Source of the DNA: Cristatella mucedo
Lineage: Eukaryota > Bryozoa > Phylactolaemata > Cristatellidae
NCBI GenBank assembly: GCA_009760855.2
Contig: WPIO01000006.1
Span: forward strand, 4,708,501 to 4,772,500
Direction: 5' to 3'
Length of the DNA stretch: 64,000 bases
Of the stretch, positions 49,440 through 64,000 are shown piece by piece (positions within the stretch are counted from its first letter, which is position 1; each line of letters starts with the position of its first letter). A program made the translations under genes and the position numbers. Below the pieces are notes generated by a model. It was not told where the DNA came from, ran no database searches, and saw nothing but the letters and a program-made list of their open reading frames with translations.

Positions 49440-49985
49440 TAAAAAAATATGTCGTTTGTATGGCACCTCAGGAGAACTTATTCTTTATCTGGGTGATTTA
49501 CAGCTCCCTACAAGAGAATCAATATCCAAGGGTTAGCGACATGCACGGTATCTAGCATGCAAAAGGAAACAAGCATCATCCTTAGACAGACATGCTAAAG
49601 TAAACACTAAGACACTCATGGCCACCAGTTAGAAAGACCTCTGGCTAGTGATGTGCACTGAATCATGCACAAGTATGCACATAAAGTACACCGGAACAAA
49701 AACCTGAAAGTTTACCCGGGGCAAAGAAAAGCTGACCGTAACAGTTCCATCATCGTTGATCTGAGACTTAAATGATGCAAGTTCACCACAGATAGTGACA
49801 GAAGCCGGAAGTGACTTCCACGGTTTCAGTACAAGCAAGCTGCCGGCGACATCACCAAAAGATTTTAATTTAATCCTCATTGCTTCGGTGTGCACATCAC
49901 TCCGAAAGCCCAGAAAGTGGTGTAGATGCTCCGAAATGACAACCAAAACAGCCGAGCATGCAGAAAGGAAAAAGAGCCGGTGGCT
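49440..49985 (-). mobile_element. LINE-C-type 3' fragment
   Basis: Minus strand: LLVLKPWKSLPASVTICGEL and FKSQI match the LINE C-terminal block (APKAWNSLP...FK). The 3' end shows TGTAAATCACCCAGATAAAG and GTTCTCCTGAGGTGCCATAC. Confidence 0.6.
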
Positions 49986-51309
49986 GTCTGCACAGCTCGC
50001 TGCCTCGAGATTGGTATACTGTTCTTATATTCTTTTTGCCTTGCCCATGTGGCCCCCAACATAGTGAGTCGTCGGTGAGCCTGTTCTCAGCTATGCGTTT
50101 AGCATTTGCGCACTCGGCCTCGTTCGTGCAGCTGGACAGTGTCTTTATTGTGTACTTATCGTTTCCTGTGAGTTCGTCTGCTGCAAGTCTTGGCTTCGTC
50201 CATGAATGGGGCACCGGATGCCTAGACAGCTATGCATTGCTGGCTGGCCCGTGAGTGGAGGCTTCCCATAATTACATCCCCATAAAGTCCATTTATAGCT
50301 CGAGAAGTCAAGAGGGCCAGTCAGCAAGCAGTGGTGTATCCAGTTGTACACCAAGGTGGTGGCCAGACTCGTACCTTACCTGACTCTTACTTTACCTTGC
50401 CAATCATAGGAAGACTGAGGGCAAGGGCTGTGGAAAGCCATCGGGGCTGTACTCGTCAATGTATCTGTGCATGCATGTGTACCTGTGTGCTTTAGCTTGT
50501 GCAGGTGTGGGTGGGGGGGGGGGCTGCCGACCTCCTCTTGCACTGAGTGGTCTGCCTGCCCCCAAAGAGTCCTGTCATTGGTATGACACTGTGGCTTAGG
50601 GAAGGTCAAGCTAAAATAGTTCTAGCTGTGCTCCATGCATGGTGCACAGCCCTTGGCATCCCCCTTTCGGATGTATATAATTTTAAATGGTAGCCGATTT
50701 AGAATGGACTGCTGAATGGTGCAGGGTGATGCTTTGAATTGCCTGATGGCATTTCATGTTTGCTGAATAGCTGCATAGATGATGACTTGTGACAAGTGGA
50801 TGGCAGAAGACAGCTTTCACTGCATTCCGACCAGCAGGGTGCTGGGCGACCTGATTTGATAGTCTTAACACTGGCATCTGCACTTAACCCCCCTCACCAC
50901 CAGCACAGGAACGCCTGTGCCGATGCCCACATGGCTGGCACACAAGTCTCATCCGATAGCAGTGGCACCACCATAAGCAACATTATAAAAGCAGTATTGG
51001 GGAGGGTTGTTTGCTAGAGGGCTGGCTCAGGGTTTGTGTCTTTCACTTTGTGCCCGTACGTTTGGAAGCTGTAGCTAGTGAGGACCTAAAATATTAGTCA
51101 CCCTGTCATTGGTAAAGACTCAGTCTATTGTTCTCTGAGCACCCGGTAGGCAGAAAGATAGAAGGAGTGATGTGAATAAAATGGCGGTTCCTTGAACACT
51201 TGTTAGAACTCCCTTTCCTTTCCTTCAGTCATTGATTTTGAATATTTTTAAGGAAATGCGGGATTTTTTACAATCTGTCAATGACGTATATGCGTTGTTG
51301 CATCCCTTG

Positions 51310-51560
51310 TCCTCCAGTGTGCTCCCTCCTTTTCGGCATACTCCACGGCGTCCTCGTTGCCTTAGGAATTCTCCACGGCGTCCTCCTCGGTGCCTTACGA
51401 ATTGTCCCCCTTGCCCGGCTCTTCACCGACCTTGTCATCCACCATGCCACTCTCCTCGGGGTGCTCTTTGCCCTCATCGATGCCTTCTTCCTCGACCTCA
51501 TCGTCCTCATCTTAGTCCTTGTCCTCATCTGAGTCATCGTCATCCTGCTCTGGTATACTC
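51310..51560 (-). pseudogene. Acidic coding-like segment with in-frame stops
   Basis: On the minus strand one frame reads SIPEQDDDDSDEDKD, stop, DEDDEVEEEGIDEGKEHPEE, SGMVDDKVGEEPGKGDNS, stop, GTEEDAVENS, stop. The underlying DNA has imperfect tandem copies of CTCCACGGCGTCCTC. It could be a decayed copy of an acidic-tail protein or merely a purine-biased repeat. No parent protein is recognised. Confidence 0.3.
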
Positions 51561-51594
51561 TTGCTCATCTGTACCCTTGGTGTATTGTGTCTTT

Positions 51595-51722
51595 TTGTAT
51601 AGCGACGACAGAGCCTTTACGGCTATCACCACCGCTTGCAGTGTCGATGAAGGATAGCCCACCACAGGATTCGAACCCACGACCTCGGCCAACCGCCTTA
51701 CCCAGTGAGCCATTACGGCTCG
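51595..51722 (-). repeat. SINE S1, left arm of a head-to-head pair
   Basis: Minus strand: GCGAGCCGTAATGGCTCACT, GGTCGTGGGTTCGAATCCTG, GTGATAGCCGTAAAGGCTCT. The head meets the head of the next copy at 51,722/51,723. Confidence 0.78.
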
Positions 51723-51893
51723 CCATCGGTGATGGCACACTAGGTAAGGCAGTTGCTTTTCATGACTTCGATCCCGAGGTCGTGGATTCGAATCCTGCAG
51801 TGAGCGATCCTTTATTGCTGCTGCAAGCAATTGTGATAGCCGTAAGGGCTCTCCTGTCTCTATACAACAGAGGCTGTTAAATCAGTTGGAATT
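51723..51893 (+). repeat. SINE S1, right arm of a head-to-head pair
   Basis: GGTGATGGCACACTAGGTAA, GGTCGTGGATTCGAATCCTG, TGTGATAGCCGTAAGGGCTC, AGGCTGTTAAATCAGTTGG. Confidence 0.78.
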
Positions 51894-51953
51894 GTTTTTA
51901 TCCTCACCTGCACCCACACCTCTCTTCTCTCACCTCTCCTGCCAGTCTGCTGG

Positions 51954-52087
<134 letters not shown>

Positions 52088-52386
52088 TCCCTCCCTTTCT
52101 CTTTCTTTCTTTGATGTACAGCTCTCTCACAATCTCGTGCCACTTGTAGCAAGGGTAACAGGATGAACCGTTTTAGGCTGCTTAGGCGATTTAGATTCAG
52201 TGGACGATAGTTTATCTTCGACCTTGCTCTTGATCAAGATTTCGAGGTGCATTGCGATCACCTCTATGTTATTGCAGATGACTGGCTGTTCACTAGTTGT
52301 AGCTTCACTTGTTGATAGGTGTACCACTCGCATTTGCTGACCAAAGAGACGTGGTGGCCTGCTGATCGTTAGATCGCTTATTGCAG

Positions 52387-62172
<9,786 letters not shown>

Positions 62173-62349
62173 GTAGGATTTCCTACTTTTTATGCAGGTG
62201 CACACCTGCAGCCCCGACGTCATTTGGCGACAGGACATGTCGCCTCGAGGCTTCAACAGAATGGCAGCCTAGTCAACCGATCGGCCAGTCGCCCAGCTGA
62301 GCAAGCACCTGCACACTGATTGACCGCCTCTTTTACTCTCCTCCGAATG

Positions 62350-62460
62350 GGCTGCACCTTCGCTGCGAGTGCGCTATGCAAAACTCTCCTGTGTAGCGCC
62401 TGCGTGGTCGTTGTGGATCTGTGGAGTTACAGAGGGAGATGCATTTCATTAGTGTCGTTC
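62350..62460 (+). mobile_element. LINE-B 3' UTR fragment
   Basis: TGCGCTATGCAAAACTCTCC and GTGGAGTTACAGAGGGAGAT match the LINE-B 3' end at 41.3 kb and 9.6 kb. Confidence 0.6.
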
Positions 62461-62746
62461 GCCTTGCTGTGCGACCTCTCAGCCGGTAGTGTATCTACAG
62501 TAGCTGGCCTTCTCAGCCAGTCGCAGATCTGCTTGGGAGAGGGAGGGTCTGGCCGTGTTTAGAGCACAGCCAGTGCAACCCCTTTTTCCTTCTTTCTTTC
62601 ACAACATGGTTACCAGTTGCCCTGTGCCTCGGTCCCTCGACTCGACGAGTCACCGATGACGCTGCCGGGTTAGCACTGGCAGCACCGTTGCTGTGGCTCA
62701 GTCACCATTTGACTTGCTAGTTCCAAGCGGCGGAGCTGATACTCAC

Positions 62747-62903
62747 AGAGGTGTCAGCAGAGTTGTTTCCCTTGCATTTCTTGCTCCCAGCCCCTGCACA
62801 AGCCGAGACCTGCAGCAGCGTGCAAGGAGCTGCTGTGCCCTTGATCTTCTGATCTACTGACGTTAGCCTGCTCGTTAGCTCGGTGCAATGAGAGGTGGAC
62901 AGC
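62747..62903 (-). CDS. Candidate minus-strand exon, unassigned
   Basis: Bounded on the minus strand by GGCTCGGCATAG and TCT|GTGAGT. The open frame contains TELTSRLTSVDQKIKG and SKKCKGNNSADTS. Only splice-like borders support it. Confidence 0.22.
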
Positions 62904-63445
62904 CTATGCCGAGCCATCGATCGTCTGTCTAGCCACTGGCATCAGCCTTTTTGGTGAACTTGCCGGCTGCGCAGATCCCGTGTGCCAGCAAGATGTGAAT
63001 CGAATGTCTTGTTGCACCTTCCTCGTCTTTGCAAAGCAGAATGGTTGGTTAGGGTGTGCTCCGTGTGACGGCTTTTACTTTGGCTTCTCCTCGGCACGGC
63101 AGCAAGATGCCGAGTGAGGCGGGGAGGCAGCGCCCAGCTTCTGGAGACGTAAAATGAGCAAGCCGTCGATACTCAGTGTAATAATGAGCCCCGGCTCGTA
63201 CCTCGTACCTTGCCATACTCGCCCCGTTTCTTAATTCTGTATACTGATGAGCTGCTGCATTGTCAATTGACCGCGAAATCAGCTATGCTTGGTTGGCAGT
63301 GACGTCACAACGTCTGCTCGAGGCAATGCTTTCCGAATGTCCAGCTACTGTGCTGCTGCTGCTGCGACTGCACGCGATACTAATTGCAGTTGTAGCAGGA
63401 TGTGTGTAGCTTGGCACTCGATGTGTATTCAGTTGCTGTCGCATC

Positions 63446-63690
63446 TCATTTTCTGGTCGGTCGTATCTTGGTGACACCGTCATAGCAACGACGCCCGACA
63501 GGCTCATATGCAGAGCATGCACGGCAGCGTTGCAGCAGCACTGCATCTACCACATCGTCGTAGTCGACCGCACGATCAACACAAACTGCAGCGTTGACTG
63601 AAGTATCGACAGAAACATTCGTACAGTACGGTTCGTCTAAGGAGCGAGACACGTCGACGTTATGCTCGACGATAACTGTGACGTCAACTT
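63446..63690 (-). CDS. Candidate terminal exon, minus strand, Val/Asp-rich
   Basis: After GAGTTTCACCAG the minus strand is open for about 80 codons to a TGA (VDVTVIVEHNVDVSRSL, DRAVDYDDVVDAVLLQRCR, YDGVTKIRPTRK). The residue pattern and even codon use look coding, but I recognise no family and no second exon. It could be the 3' end of a gene starting beyond the right edge. Confidence 0.3.
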
Positions 63691-64000
63691 CTGGTGAAAC
63701 TCACGTGTAACCAGGGTTTGCCACCTTCACCGCGAAAGTACAACATAGTTACACCCTCACCCCTTAGTCATGGCAAAGGAGATTTATTAGGTTTGGCTTA
63801 CCTGGTGACGAAGCATATGTACATCATGTAGTGTGCAGGTAAGTACCACCTACACTCTTAGTCCGGGTCTTATTTAAAATAAAATCAAGTGAAACTTCAT
63901 TATATTATCGGAAGGTTTTGCCTTGCTAATACCTGCTGCAAATAACTAATTTTGTCACAGTCCCATCTCGTCCTCGATTTGCCTTCGATTGACAGCTGTA

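Overview
This is a nuclear genome segment from an animal, not a prokaryotic or viral sequence. Genes are split by GT-AG introns of about 150 bp to several kb, and much of the rest is non-LTR retrotransposon (LINE) debris, tRNA-derived SINEs and microsatellites. Together with a methionine synthase reductase gene and an LMBR1-family gene, this suggests an invertebrate metazoan. I cannot fix the phylum. A SPIN-like hAT element would fit lineages known to have received SPIN/OC1 elements (snail, planarian and triatomine bug are the invertebrate cases I know), but that is weak evidence.

Layout. (1) 304-1340, minus: first two coding exons of the splicing factor YJU2 (CCDC94); the rest lies off the left edge. 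Its first intron carries a 159-bp SPIN-like hAT MITE with a perfect 8-bp target duplication. (2) 1341-2137: short divergent intergenic region, then 2138-3901, plus: a three-exon zinc-finger gene. (3) 3.9-11.4 kb: no gene seen; it holds LINE fragments, including a LINE-A inserted into an older LINE-B. (4) 11,839-47,682, minus: a complete 15-exon LMBR1/LMBR1L-family membrane protein of 532 aa, every splice junction resolved in frame, with introns full of LINEs, SINEs and dinucleotide repeats. (5) 47.7-52.4 kb: CpG-richer 5' flank and repeats. (6) 52,387-62,172, plus: several exons of a methionine synthase reductase (MTRR) homologue, head-to-head with LMBR1L. Its first exon, most FAD/NADPH-domain exons and its 3' end were not found, and one exon shows a frame conflict. 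(7) 62.2-64 kb: CpG-rich, only weak candidate exons.

The repeats form a coherent system. LINE-A (L2/CR1-like) ends in a short stem-loop followed by (ATT)n. LINE-C fragments and the tails of tRNA-headed SINEs carry related versions of the same 3' end, as expected for SINEs using a LINE reverse transcriptase.

The four protein-coding loci are housekeeping-type or unassigned, show no operon or pathway linkage, and I found no new defence, biosynthetic or mobile gene system. The points most worth checking are the SPIN-like element, the shared LINE/SINE 3' stem-loop, the minimal LINE-tail insertion with its 11-bp duplication, and long complementary dinucleotide tracts flanking exon blocks in both large genes.
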